Of a DNA stretch of 64,000 bases, positions 53,871-61,845 are shown piece by piece. This DNA comes from Halalkalibacillus halophilus DSM 18494 (GTDB taxonomy: Bacteria; Bacillota; Bacilli; Bacillales; Alkalibacillaceae). A model generated the notes under the pieces. It ran no database searches. It was not told the origin of the DNA and was given only the letters and a program-made list of their open reading frames with translations. Position numbers and translations under genes: made by a program. The stretch spans positions 62,001-126,000 of the forward strand of contig NZ_AUHI01000007.1 in NCBI RefSeq assembly GCF_000423105.1. Reading direction: 5' to 3'. Within the stretch, counting starts at the first letter, position 1. Each line of letters opens with the position of its first letter.

Positions 53871-54128
53871 TTACCTCTGATTAGTATCTAATTTTTCACA
53901 ACCACAATCATATTCTTCAAAATGAAAATCTTTATAGAAGGTGGGGTCAGAAGAATCTTCTTTGGTTGTAGTATACACCCTCACAAGTGGTGCGATATCA
54001 ATGTCCGCAAATTTCTTTACAAGCAATTCTAATTCTTGGTCAGTGCTAAAAACATACTCATGCATGTCCATAAATAAATCTTCTACTTCACAGATATCGT
54101 AGGTAACAGCTATATATTGTTTTCTCAT
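53871..54128 (-). CDS. Hypothetical acidic 85-residue protein
   Basis: Soluble and acidic; contains YIAVTYDICEVEDLFMDMHE and a C-terminal CGCEKLDTNQR with a Cys-x-Cys pair. A good RBS (AAAGGAG) seven bases before ATG 54128 supports it as real. No family recognised. Confidence 0.65.
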   Translation of the reverse strand: MRKQYIAVTYDICEVEDLFMDMHEYVFSTDQELELLVKKFADIDIAPLVRVYTTTKEDSSDPTFYKDFHFEEYDCGCEKLDTNQR

Positions 54129-54241
54129 GGTATTTCTCCTTTTTTATATGTACCCTACCTGTTTGCGGAAAGTGGTTAGATAAATGCAATCTTCGGGAAG
54201 GGTTATGTAAACAGTTCCTTTTCATAAAGAGAGGTGATTAC

Positions 54242-54400
54242 ATGACATTTTTAGGATTTTTATTAGCAGTGGCCGGAATTTTAATGGCTTTATTTTCGTT
54301 TATAAACTTAGATGACGCATTTTTACCTTTTGGGATCATGCTAGCTGTCATTGGTCTTGTGTTAATTATTTTAAAAAGTTTTGTATTTAGAAAGTCTTAA
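54242..54400 (+). CDS. Small two-helix membrane protein
   Basis: 52 residues: helix LGFLLAVAGILMALFSF, turn INLDDAFLPF, helix GIMLAVIGLVLIILKSFVF and a basic end RKS. RBS GAGAGGTGAT eight bases before ATG 54242. No family recognised; looks like a small inner-membrane peptide. Confidence 0.7.
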   Translation: MTFLGFLLAVAGILMALFSFINLDDAFLPFGIMLAVIGLVLIILKSFVFRKS

Positions 54401-54415
54401 AATTTATGTACTTGA

Positions 54416-54709
54416 TTAGACCGCAGCCAATACGAATGGTGAGAGGAGAAGAATAGCTGAAGACATGATTATAATTACTGAAACTTGTTTCGGTAATTTT
54501 TCTCTGTTCTTCCCTTTATACCAACCAGAGAACTGTAACTTATTTCTATATAAAACAAATAGAAAACCTAGTAGTGCTAGTGCACCAAGCCATGAATAGG
54601 ATCCAGATCCTTCGTTCCTTGTATAAATTGAATTTATGATAGACCAACCAATAAAACCAAGGACTCCTATAATAACTAGTATTCGTAGTAATTCCAATAT
54701 TGTCCGCAC
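54416..54709 (-). CDS. Hypothetical membrane protein
   Basis: 97 residues with three hydrophobic segments (LVIIGVLGFIGWSII, WLGALALLGFLFVLY, VSVIIIMSSAILLLSPFVLA). GTG 54709 follows GGGAGG by seven bases, so the longer frame from 54724 is not used. It follows the next small membrane-protein gene on minus by 23 bases and is probably co-transcribed. Confidence 0.65.
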   Translation of the reverse strand: MRTILELLRILVIIGVLGFIGWSIINSIYTRNEGSGSYSWLGALALLGFLFVLYRNKLQFSGWYKGKNREKLPKQVSVIIIMSSAILLLSPFVLAAV

Positions 54710-54732
54710 ATTAAAACCTCCCACTTATAAAA

Positions 54733-54933
54733 TTAGTTCTTTCTTTTTAATTTCATCGACCCAATAAGTAAAAACAAAAATCCTATAGTAGATAACATGA
54801 CAAGCACTCTTGCGAAAGTTGATTCTTGAGTAAGGAAAACGTAGAGATTTAACAATAAGAAGCTTACGATGATGATTTGAGAAATGATTAGGCTCATGTT
54901 TTTTTTTGACTGTGAATTCATACGCTCTTCCAT
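54733..54933 (-). CDS. Hypothetical small membrane protein
   Basis: 66 residues with two helices (SLIISQIIIVSFLLLNLYVF and VLVMLSTIGFLFLLIGSM) and a basic end KLKRKN. ATG 54933 is eight bases after AAGGAG. Upstream partner of the 97-residue membrane protein in a two-gene minus-strand unit. Confidence 0.65.
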   Translation of the reverse strand: MEERMNSQSKKNMSLIISQIIIVSFLLLNLYVFLTQESTFARVLVMLSTIGFLFLLIGSMKLKRKN

Positions 54934-55106
54934 TTGTGTCACTCCTTATAAGATTCCTCTTATGCTACAATGTAATATAATAAATACACCTTAACATATA
55001 ATGACAAATTGTGAAGGTGAAAGGAAGGTATTATCTGATAGTATATCGAAATAGGGAGAGAGATAAAGATTTATGGACCAGAGATTGATAGGGAGTGTTA
55101 GATACG

Positions 55107-55940
55107 ATGGAAACAAAGTACTTATTTGTATATGGCACGCTTCAACGTCATGAGCGTAACCATCATTGGCTGGAAGGTGCGAATATGGTTGCAGAGCAAG
55201 CATGGACAAACGGAAAGTTAATTGCTACCGGAAAAGATTTTCCTGGTTTAATAAATGATGAAGAGACCATTGTTTATGGTGAATTGTATGAAGTGGACGA
55301 AGAAATTCTAACAAGGATTGATCAATTGGAGGGAAACATTGAGGGGCGTTCGAACTTCTTATATGACCGCTTTGTAGAAGATGTCCGTACAGATTTTGGA
55401 ACCTTTCAAGCATATGTTCATTCTATTGAAGAGCCTGAGCATGGGTATGAGTTATTAAATACAACTGATTGGAAAGTTGATCAACGATTAAAACAGGGCA
55501 TACCCTTATATTTTGCCTACGGATCTTGTATGGATCATGAAAGAATAGAATTGGCGGGTATGCTCAATGAATTTCATACAGTTGGACTAGGAATTTTGTC
55601 TGGATATGACATGGACTTCACTACCCGTTTAATAGATGGCGGACGGGCAGATATCACGGAAAAGAGTGACTCTCATGTTCAAGGAGTTGTCTATGAAATT
55701 AATGAACGATCATTATCTTATTTATACCAACGAGAAGGGGTGGACGCGGGGAAATATCGTCCTGCATATGTAGACGTTGAAATTGATGGTACTACATTTA
55801 ATGTGCTTACGTTTATTGTAATTAATAAGGAACCGTCTATTTCTCCTCCTGATCATTATATAAATGAAATAGTTCGTGGTGGACAGTCACATGTTTCTGA
55901 AGAGTACTTAGAGGATGTTTTGAGGAAAGCTAGAAAGTAA
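55107..55940 (+). CDS. Tandem gamma-glutamylcyclotransferase-like protein (YkqA-like)
   Basis: 277 residues, two GGCT/AIG2-like domains in one chain. Domain 1 opens with YLFVYGTLQRHERNHHW and has YGELYEVDEEILTRIDQLEG. Domain 2 opens with PLYFAYGSCMDHERIE and has VQGVVYEINERSLSYLYQRE. YGxL/YGSxM loops and acidic residues suit gamma-glutamyl-amine cyclotransferase folds. The duplicated architecture matches B. subtilis YkqA as I recall. ATG 55107 preferred over GTG 55095, which abuts GGGAG. Confidence 0.85.
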   Translation: METKYLFVYGTLQRHERNHHWLEGANMVAEQAWTNGKLIATGKDFPGLINDEETIVYGELYEVDEEILTRIDQLEGNIEGRSNFLYDRFVEDVRTDFGTFQAYVHSIEEPEHGYELLNTTDWKVDQRLKQGIPLYFAYGSCMDHERIELAGMLNEFHTVGLGILSGYDMDFTTRLIDGGRADITEKSDSHVQGVVYEINERSLSYLYQREGVDAGKYRPAYVDVEIDGTTFNVLTFIVINKEPSISPPDHYINEIVRGGQSHVSEEYLEDVLRKARK

Positions 55941-55964
55941 ATGTTTTTATAAGGGGTGAAGCTA

Positions 55965-57383
55965 ATGAAGAAAGAGAAATGGATCGAATCATTTGAGGAA
56001 TTTATAAAACCACGTTTAGAAACGTATCAAGTCCCAGGGCTTGGAATGGGATTAATGAAAAATCGAGAAGTGATTTATCAAAAAGAGTTTGGGTATAAGA
56101 ATGCGGAGAAAGATGTAGAAGTTACCTCTGATACCATCTTTGGTTTGGCTTCGATTACTAAATCTTTTGTTGCCATGGCGATCTTGCAATTACAGGAACA
56201 AGGTAAGCTAAAAGTCGAAGACCCTGTAGTAAACTATTTATCAAATTTTCGAATGCCGAAAGGGGAAGATGCATCAAAGGTGACCTTGCATCATTTATTA
56301 ACTAATTCATCAGGCTTACCTCCAATGATACATTTATATAGCTCGATGAAAAGTAGCTTTAATAAAGACCCATACGCAGCTCAAGTCTATGAAAATCTGC
56401 AAGTAGACCCTGAAGAAGTAAGTGAGATTAATACGTATGAAGAATTAATGGATGCAATTGCGAACACCGATGATCAAGTACTAGGGGCTCCTGGAGAAGT
56501 ATTCAGTTATTCGAATGAAGGATTTGGATTACTTGGTGCTATTGTTGAACGTGTGAGTGGGCAAGATATAAATACATATATGACGGAACATATATTTAAG
56601 CCGATTGGCATGAAGAATACCAGTTTTCATACGGAGCTATTAAACGAACATTCATTAGCGATGTCCTATGCAAGTGAAGATGATGGGGATGATCAACGTG
56701 TATTTGCTTCCCCTACTTGGTGGGATGCTCCGGCAATGTTGGGAGCAGGATTTTTGAAGTCAACGGTGGATGACATGCTGCAGTACTCCCAAGTTTATTG
56801 TCATGGCGGAATGGCTGAAGAGAATAGAATTTTGGAAGAAAGTAGTATGAATACAATGATGGACACACATATTAGGCGTGACCGAGGAATGTATTATGGT
56901 TACGGATTAGTCATCATTCCTGATTATCATGGTCATAAATTGGTTGAACACGGTGGAAGCCTAAAGGCGATCTCTTCTAAACTTGTCATTTTACCTGAAG
57001 AGAAAGTGTCGGGAATTACATTAACGAATATGTCTGGATTACCCGCAGAGTTATTTATGTTTGGGGCATTGAATCATTTAATTGGTTTACCGTCTAATCT
57101 TCCATTAATAGAACACGAAGATTATGAACTCACGGATCAAGAAATAGAGGAGTATATTGGCGTATACCAGTCTGGTGAAGGTGCTGATATTGAAATTTCT
57201 GTTAAAGAAGGAAACCTTTCTTTTACTAATGGTGATAAGGAAGCACCAATTCGAGCAGTTGATCGGGACTATTTAAAAGTGAAACAAAATGAGACGGAAG
57301 CAACAGTAGAAATACTCCGTAATCAGGATGGCCAAGTGTATGCTTTAACCAACGGATATAGGGTTGTAAGGAAAGTTAAATAA
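55965..57383 (+). CDS. Beta-lactamase-family serine hydrolase (class C / esterase EstB type)
   Basis: 472 residues, no signal peptide. SxxK in LASITKSFVAMAIL (nucleophile serine), Y-x-N in FSYSNEGFGLLGAI, and H-x-G in VEHGGSLKAISS. A C-terminal lipocalin-like extension (IGVYQSGEGADIEISVKEGN) follows the catalytic domain, as in Pab87/EstB-like enzymes. Probable cytoplasmic esterase or D-aminopeptidase; true beta-lactamase activity unlikely without export. RBS AAGGGGTGA before ATG 55965. Confidence 0.87.
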   Translation: MKKEKWIESFEEFIKPRLETYQVPGLGMGLMKNREVIYQKEFGYKNAEKDVEVTSDTIFGLASITKSFVAMAILQLQEQGKLKVEDPVVNYLSNFRMPKGEDASKVTLHHLLTNSSGLPPMIHLYSSMKSSFNKDPYAAQVYENLQVDPEEVSEINTYEELMDAIANTDDQVLGAPGEVFSYSNEGFGLLGAIVERVSGQDINTYMTEHIFKPIGMKNTSFHTELLNEHSLAMSYASEDDGDDQRVFASPTWWDAPAMLGAGFLKSTVDDMLQYSQVYCHGGMAEENRILEESSMNTMMDTHIRRDRGMYYGYGLVIIPDYHGHKLVEHGGSLKAISSKLVILPEEKVSGITLTNMSGLPAELFMFGALNHLIGLPSNLPLIEHEDYELTDQEIEEYIGVYQSGEGADIEISVKEGNLSFTNGDKEAPIRAVDRDYLKVKQNETEATVEILRNQDGQVYALTNGYRVVRKVK

Positions 57384-57403
57384 GAAGGAACGGAGAGATA
57401 CAT

Positions 57404-57745
57404 TTGAATCATACAATGAGATTGAATGAAAAACCTTATGAGTCTATGAAAACAGGTAGAAAATTTTATGAAGTGCGCTTAAATGATGAAAAGAGAAGAC
57501 TTGTCGAAGTGGGCGATACGATAGATTTTCTTAAATTACCTGAAGAGAAAGAGAAACTTAAAGTAGAAGTGATTGGCGTTTTGCCTTTTGATACGTTTAA
57601 AGATTTGTACGAAAGTCTTCCTGCTTATTCTTTAGATTGCGAGGGAATGGAAGTTGGAGAAATGGTTGAAAACACGTACAAGATTTACACGCCTGAACAA
57701 GAAGGCCGCTGGGGTGTGCTTGCGATTGAAGTAAAGCTTGTTTAA
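57404..57745 (+). CDS. ASCH-domain protein
   Basis: 113 residues. MRLNEKPYESMKTGRKFYEV, RLNDEKRRLVEVGDTIDFL and the C-terminal VENTYKIYTPEQEGRWGVLA fit the ASCH (PUA-like) domain, thought to bind RNA or modified nucleosides. Start TTG 57404 after ACGGAGAG; an in-frame ATG at 57416 is an alternative. It lies 20 bases after the serine hydrolase gene and is probably co-transcribed. Confidence 0.82.
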   Translation: MNHTMRLNEKPYESMKTGRKFYEVRLNDEKRRLVEVGDTIDFLKLPEEKEKLKVEVIGVLPFDTFKDLYESLPAYSLDCEGMEVGEMVENTYKIYTPEQEGRWGVLAIEVKLV

Positions 57746-57753
57746 ATGAAAGT

Positions 57754-57794
57754 AAAGTCGTCTATTGAGGTTCACTTACCTAATAGACGACTTT
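57754..57794. terminator. Bidirectional terminator
   Basis: Perfect 13-bp stem AAAGTCGTCTATT / AATAGACGACTTT with a 15-base loop; between convergent genes. Confidence 0.85.
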
Positions 57795-57797
57795 TGA

Positions 57798-57974
57798 CTA
57801 TTCACCGCCTAATTTTTGGAGGTGAATCTTTTCATGTTCTAGCGCAATTTTATCGCGTTCTAATTTTATTTCTTCTAACTTAATTTCTTTTTTGTTTTTT
57901 AAATCAATAAGTGTAACGACTAAAAAGCATAGAAAAATCATTCCGATGAATAAAAAAAATAGGTTTCGATCAAT
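57798..57974 (-). CDS. Candidate membrane-anchored coiled-coil peptide with ATT start
   Basis: 58 residues: a membrane helix (FFLFIGMIFLCFLVVTLI) followed by a heptad-like Lys/Glu helix (NKKEIKLEEIKLERDKIALE). It has the organisation of a real protein and an AGAGGAG RBS, but no ATG, GTG or TTG in frame at a sensible distance. ATT at 57974 is the best placed start. Either a rare ATT start or a slightly decayed gene. No family recognised. Confidence 0.5.
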   Translation of the reverse strand: MDRNLFFLFIGMIFLCFLVVTLIDLKNKKEIKLEEIKLERDKIALEHEKIHLQKLGGE

Positions 57975-58012
57975 TATTCTCCTCTTATATGGAAAATTAA
58001 AGATTAATTAAG

Positions 58013-58609
58013 CTATTCAAATAAAACTTTCACCACATGCATGAGATCATATTGTTCAGCTTCATCCAAGTTGGAGTCCATGTCCTCTAGAAATTCGGAG
58101 GAAACACCACTAATACTATTTGATTCGAAAGTATATCCTATTACGACAATAACTTGTTCTTCGCCAGGTGTAATGTCCATATGTCCGTTAGAGGTCATCG
58201 TTTGCGCAGCATTAGACCAATCATATTGTTCAGTTTCTGGCTGTTGATCGTAAGTGGTTAGAGAGGCTCCCCCCGTAGATAATACGAAAGATGGAATGTT
58301 CGTATCAAATGATTTTTTGTACCCAAATAACACCAAGCCATCTTCCTCTATTTTTCCCCTAAGAAAGGTTTCTTCTTTTTGAAAATCAGCCCCTTCGTAC
58401 GTTTCAACCCATAAATTGGCTGATGAAAATTTCTCTTCATCTACTATGTATTCGTATCCATATAAGTTATCGAGTGCTGCATTACTTATAGTTTCTTCGC
58501 GATCAGATAATTCAATGGGTGTCAGCGTATTTTGATTGGACTCTTGGTTACAACCTCCTAACCACACTATAGAAAATATTATTAAAATTAGTACACGACG
58601 ATAAGACAC
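58013..58609 (-). CDS. Hypothetical lipoprotein
   Basis: 198 residues. Signal VLILIIFSIVWLGGC with lipobox Cys, then an acidic extracellular part with several aromatic strands (LVLFGYKKSFDTNIPSFVLS, GEEQVIVVIGYTFES). Starts possible at GTG 58609 (better spaced from AGGAAAGG) or TTG 58618. No family recognised. Confidence 0.7.
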   Translation of the reverse strand: MSYRRVLILIIFSIVWLGGCNQESNQNTLTPIELSDREETISNAALDNLYGYEYIVDEEKFSSANLWVETYEGADFQKEETFLRGKIEEDGLVLFGYKKSFDTNIPSFVLSTGGASLTTYDQQPETEQYDWSNAAQTMTSNGHMDITPGEEQVIVVIGYTFESNSISGVSSEFLEDMDSNLDEAEQYDLMHVVKVLFE

Positions 58610-58647
58610 GCTCAACAACCTTTCCTACAAATTTATAATCTGTTGAA

Positions 58648-58896
58648 TTAATTTAGTAACCCTTGAATGGAATAGCCAACAGCCATCAAAATAAAAAAGC
58701 TAAATGTCATGATAATATTCAGAATGATGTCAGTTTTGGATTTGCCGACATATCCAAGAAGCGCGCCAATTGGATTGATGACAAAAGTCCATAGCGAGTA
58801 TCCGTAGCCAAAATTATAGATGAAATTCGGGAGCCAAAGCGCAATCCCAATTGCTACACAAGCAAATGCTGTAAGCCGTGTTATTTTTTTAATCAT
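58648..58896 (-). CDS. Hypothetical three-helix membrane protein
   Basis: 82 residues: AFACVAIGIALWLPNFIY, SLWTFVINPIGALLGYVG and LNIIMTFSFFILMAVGYSIQ. A GAGG site precedes ATG 58896. It is upstream of the lipoprotein gene on the same strand. Similar short proteins occur in Bacillaceae, but I cannot name a family. Confidence 0.65.
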   Translation of the reverse strand: MIKKITRLTAFACVAIGIALWLPNFIYNFGYGYSLWTFVINPIGALLGYVGKSKTDIILNIIMTFSFFILMAVGYSIQGLLN

Positions 58897-58937
58897 GAAA
58901 AACCTCGTTTCAAATAAATAAGAAACTGAATTATTAA

Positions 58938-59321
58938 TTATTCACTTTTTCTAATTATGCCATAACTATTTCCTATCAGTACTTCTTTATTTTTTTGATT
59001 TTTGAAACTAGAAATTAACTCAATGCGTTGGAATTTTTCTTCTTCCGAAATATCTACGATGGTTACTTCGCAGGTAATCGTATCGCCTGTGTATACAGGT
59101 CTAATGAATTCGTTGGTCATTTTTCGTGCAATATAATTCATCTCTCCACCGATTTTAGTAGCAAGCGTCGCTGTAAGCAGTCCTTGTACCATCAAACGTC
59201 CGTGTTCATCAGGTTCTACATGATGAACCCCTTGATCCCCGGAAATTTCCCCAAATTGAATCACTTCATCATTTGTAAATGTTTTTTCTACCGTAAATAT
59301 TTGATTCATTTTAATATCCAT
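58938..59321 (-). CDS. MaoC-like hot-dog-fold dehydratase
   Basis: 127 residues. FTNDEVIQFGEISGDQGVHH with LMVQGLLTATLATKIGG matches the MaoC/(R)-hydratase pattern, in which D-x-N/Q-x-x-H residues bind the enoyl-CoA (here SGDQGVHHVEPDE). EFIRPVYTGDTITCEVTI is also typical. Probably acts on short acyl-CoA thioesters; substrate unknown. A strong AAAGGAGGATG RBS precedes ATG 59321. Confidence 0.82.
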   Translation of the reverse strand: MDIKMNQIFTVEKTFTNDEVIQFGEISGDQGVHHVEPDEHGRLMVQGLLTATLATKIGGEMNYIARKMTNEFIRPVYTGDTITCEVTIVDISEEEKFQRIELISSFKNQKNKEVLIGNSYGIIRKSE

Positions 59322-59607
59322 TTATTCATCCTCCTTTGTTCTTTATATGATTTAGAAATTAAATAGACTAAAGGTAAACCAAAAGTTAAGGATCTGGCTG
59401 CTGTACTAAGGTAGTATTCGGTGATTTCTTACTCACTTAAAATACTTTCTATATTTTTGACGAAATTCCTGCATAGATCGTTTCATTTACAAAATTTTGT
59501 TAGAATGGAAGAGAGATTATTCATTATCTCGCGAAAAACTGAAACAATTTTTGTTCAGGTTCGTCTAATTATCATACATAATAAATTTTTAAAAAAGGAG
59601 GATGCTA

Positions 59608-59787
59608 TTGTTTTTTGTTTATGCGAGTTTGGCGACTATAGGGATCATTTTGCTGTTAGTGGGGCTATCGTATCTTGCATATAGATTGATGGATGAGGCG
59701 AAGGATTTCTTTGTTTTATTTACGATGATGCTCGGAGCATTTATTTTAGGAATTGCGATTTTTCAAAGTATGACGTTTGTCGGTTGA
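59608..59787 (+). CDS. Small DUF-type two-helix membrane protein
   Basis: 59 residues (61 if started at ATG 59602). Two membrane helices (YASLATIGIILLLVGLSYLA and VLFTMMLGAFILGIAIFQSM) flank a short acidic RLMDEAKDFF turn. AAAGGAGG lies immediately before ATG 59602, so TTG 59608 has the better spacing. The upstream gap (59322-59607) shows no other gene, only AT-rich sequence. Confidence 0.65.
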   Translation: MFFVYASLATIGIILLLVGLSYLAYRLMDEAKDFFVLFTMMLGAFILGIAIFQSMTFVG

Positions 59788-59807
59788 GAATAGTTTTACA
59801 TAAGTGA

Positions 59808-59867
59808 AGTAGTTCAGTGTGGGTTGCAAATTTATTTTGCGTTGCCCATGCTGAACTACTCTTTTTT
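59808..59867. terminator. Bidirectional terminator
   Basis: Long hairpin with outer arms AGTAGTTCAG / CTGAACTACT and inner pairing GGGTTGC / GTTGCCC region, followed by T7 on plus; convergent genes. Confidence 0.8.
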
Positions 59868-59872
59868 TATAA

Positions 59873-60262
59873 TTATTTGGAGGGGGCAACGATTTCGACT
59901 TTCATTCTATCGGGATCTTCACAATAAACTGCATAATGTTCTGGTCCACCTGCATACGGATGTTGTGTTTCATATAAAATAGGATGCTTTCTTCTTTTTA
60001 TCTCTTCTGTTAACTGATCAACATGTTTCGTGGAGGTCGCTTGAAAGGCGAGGTGATTTAAGCCGACTCTTTTTCGGTGATAAGGTACATCCAAATACTT
60101 TTCCTCAGCTTGGACAAACACTAAATACGTTTGATCCATTTTAAAGCTACGACCATCTTCCCATGATTGATAGGTGGAGTAACCGAGTTCATCTAGTAGC
60201 CATCCCCAAAATGCAATCGATTTCTCAAGGTTTGAAACATATATTTCGATATGATGGATCAT
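59873..60262 (-). CDS. VOC (glyoxalase-like) protein
   Basis: 129 residues, single-chain vicinal-oxygen-chelate fold. IHHIEIYVSNLEKSIAFWGW supplies the first metal His/Glu, VGLNHLAFQATSTKHVDQL the second His, and HYAVYCEDPDRMKVEIVAP the C-terminal Glu. Reaction unknown. Two bases after the preceding minus-strand gene; last gene of a three-gene unit starting at the yhjD-like gene. Confidence 0.87.
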   Translation of the reverse strand: MIHHIEIYVSNLEKSIAFWGWLLDELGYSTYQSWEDGRSFKMDQTYLVFVQAEEKYLDVPYHRKRVGLNHLAFQATSTKHVDQLTEEIKRRKHPILYETQHPYAGGPEHYAVYCEDPDRMKVEIVAPSK

Positions 60263-60263
60263 G

Positions 60264-60611
60264 TTAAATGCTCACTTCTTGTTGGTAACGAGATTTAGCG
60301 TGATCGATAATTTCCATGATTTGCGTATAGTATTTATCCACGCCTTTATTGGTCCAAGCGCGGTCCATCCCACGTTGCAATTCTTTAATCTGAGCGTGTT
60401 CTACTGTCGTTAGGACTTCTTCTATCATAGATGGGGTCGTTTCCCCGTAGGTTAAATCGTAATAACGGTTGCGAGCGCGCATCATCATTTTTTCATACCT
60501 ACTATGCAAGGTTTCAGCTTCTTCTACCGTGGTTGCTTCTTGAAATGCCGCTTCTAATTCCTCTACAATGTCGCGTTCTTCTTGTAATAAATAGTGTTCG
60601 AAAAAATTCAT
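60264..60611 (-). CDS. Hypothetical helical protein
   Basis: 115 residues, almost entirely helical and charged: EERDIVEELEAAFQEATTVE, RYEKMMMRARNRYYDLTYGE and GVDKYYTQIMEIIDHAKSRY. RBS AAAAAGGAG before ATG 60611. Middle gene of the minus-strand unit under the promoter with the LexA-like box. No family recognised. Confidence 0.7.
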   Translation of the reverse strand: MNFFEHYLLQEERDIVEELEAAFQEATTVEEAETLHSRYEKMMMRARNRYYDLTYGETTPSMIEEVLTTVEHAQIKELQRGMDRAWTNKGVDKYYTQIMEIIDHAKSRYQQEVSI

Positions 60612-60633
60612 ATAAATCGCTCCTTTTTTAGTG

Positions 60634-61023
60634 TTATGCGTGATCTTTTGTCGCTTGTTCTTTTTGATCTATGGTATGAAACATTAATTCGGTTAAAATA
60701 TGCTCGACCTTTTTTCGAATGGCGGGATTGAAGTAACGTCTTTCTTCCTCATATCCACGGGCAATGAAAATGTAAGTCGAAAAGGTTTCATTTTTCTGGG
60801 TGAAAACGACGTCCATCTTTTGATTGTCCATTCGCTTTCGTAAATGCCGCCTTTCTGTACGTGCTTGGTGAATCATTCTTCTTAAGAGCTCGAGGTAAGG
60901 TTCTTTTATTTTGAATGGTCCAGATTCGATTTGTTGAATGTCTTTTTCCAAAACGACAATGGCCATCGATAGAAATAAAAAGCGGGAGGCTGTCTGTCCT
61001 TCCTCATCTGTTAAGTACTGCAT
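60634..61023 (-). CDS. YhjD-like protein
   Basis: 129 residues: FLFLSMAIVVLEKDIQQIES, GPFKIKEPYLELLRRM, and FIARGYEEERRYFNPAIRKK with VEHILTELM. The pattern and the position close to yhjE and addB resemble B. subtilis YhjD (from memory). ATG 61023 is six bases from GGAGGG; ATG 61029 abuts that site. First gene of a three-gene minus-strand unit that may be SOS-regulated. Function unknown. Confidence 0.7.
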   Translation of the reverse strand: MQYLTDEEGQTASRFLFLSMAIVVLEKDIQQIESGPFKIKEPYLELLRRMIHQARTERRHLRKRMDNQKMDVVFTQKNETFSTYIFIARGYEEERRYFNPAIRKKVEHILTELMFHTIDQKEQATKDHA

Positions 61024-61043
61024 GTGCATCCCTCCACGATTAT

Positions 61044-61086
61044 CGAACGTTTGTTCTATTATATGATAAACTTAAAAAAATAGCAA
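61044..61086 (-). promoter_or_regulatory. Promoter with strong LexA-box candidate for the yhjD-like operon
   Basis: On minus: TTGCTA (plus 61081-61086), 17-base spacer, perfect TATAAT (plus 61058-61063), then AGAACAAACGTTCG (plus 61044-61057), which matches CGAAC-N4-GTTCG at 9 of 10 positions. The box covers the transcription start, ideal for repression. Confidence 0.75.
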
Positions 61087-61182
61087 ATCAGAATTAAAAA
61101 TCATAAAAGTGGGAAAAAATTAGGCAAACCGCAAATTTTCTTATAAAATGAAAGGATAAGTAGAGAGATAGGAGATTAGAGG

Positions 61183-61830
61183 ATGGCACAAGAGGATTCC
61201 AATTTAGAGGAACTAGAAGAACTCATATCCGACAACGTGATCGGTGATTCGATAATTAACGTGCTTGAAATTTATGGTAGCTACGGTCCTTTACCAGGGA
61301 TTGGACTTACCTTTATTGAAGCTTTTTTCCCGATGCTTCCCATTCTCGTGTTTATTATTGCTAACACGATGGTCTATGGATTATTTTTCGGGTTTATTTA
61401 TTCATGGATTGGAATTACAGCAGGGGCGACGGTAGTGTTTCTACTGGTTCGAAAAATGGAACGTTTCCGGTGGGTTCGAAAAATTAAATACCAAAAGCAA
61501 ATCCAAAAAGTGACGAATTTCTTTGATCGTCGTGGATTTGGACCTTTATTTTTAATATTAGCGTTTCCATTTGCGCCATCTGCCTTAATTAATATAGTTG
61601 CAGCCTTTACTAGGATGACGTTAATACAATTCTTTTTAGCATTGTCACTAGGTAAAGCAATTATGGTGTTTGCCGTTGCCTATGTAGGAGAAAGTATTAC
61701 CGCGTTTACAGAGAACCCGGTTCGGACAATCATTGTCGGTGTATTAGTAGCGGTTTTTTGGGCGGTTGGAAAAGTGATTGAAAAAAGAATAAAAACTAAT
61801 TTTAATCGTGAGGAAGAACCAAAAGCTTAA
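61183..61830 (+). CDS. yhjE: TVP38/TMEM64 (DedA-like) membrane protein YhjE
   Basis: 215 residues. An acidic N-terminus precedes about five membrane segments; family hallmarks are TFIEAFFPMLPILVFIIANT, the basic loop, and FFDRRGFGPLFLILAFPFAPSALIN with F/R/P residues of the VTT domain. Bacterial members are linked to lipid or peptide handling in the membrane. Sits just upstream of addB, with 15 bases between, so the two are probably co-transcribed; the divergent LexA-box region is 130 bases upstream. Confidence 0.88.
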   Translation: MAQEDSNLEELEELISDNVIGDSIINVLEIYGSYGPLPGIGLTFIEAFFPMLPILVFIIANTMVYGLFFGFIYSWIGITAGATVVFLLVRKMERFRWVRKIKYQKQIQKVTNFFDRRGFGPLFLILAFPFAPSALINIVAAFTRMTLIQFFLALSLGKAIMVFAVAYVGESITAFTENPVRTIIVGVLVAVFWAVGKVIEKRIKTNFNREEEPKA

Positions 61831-61845
61831 GTGGGAGGGGATTAT

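Noticed and set aside
55965..57383. Beta-lactamase resistance enzyme
   Set aside because: It has SxxK, YxN and HxG but no signal peptide and a C-terminal lipocalin-like domain, which fits esterase/peptidase relatives better.
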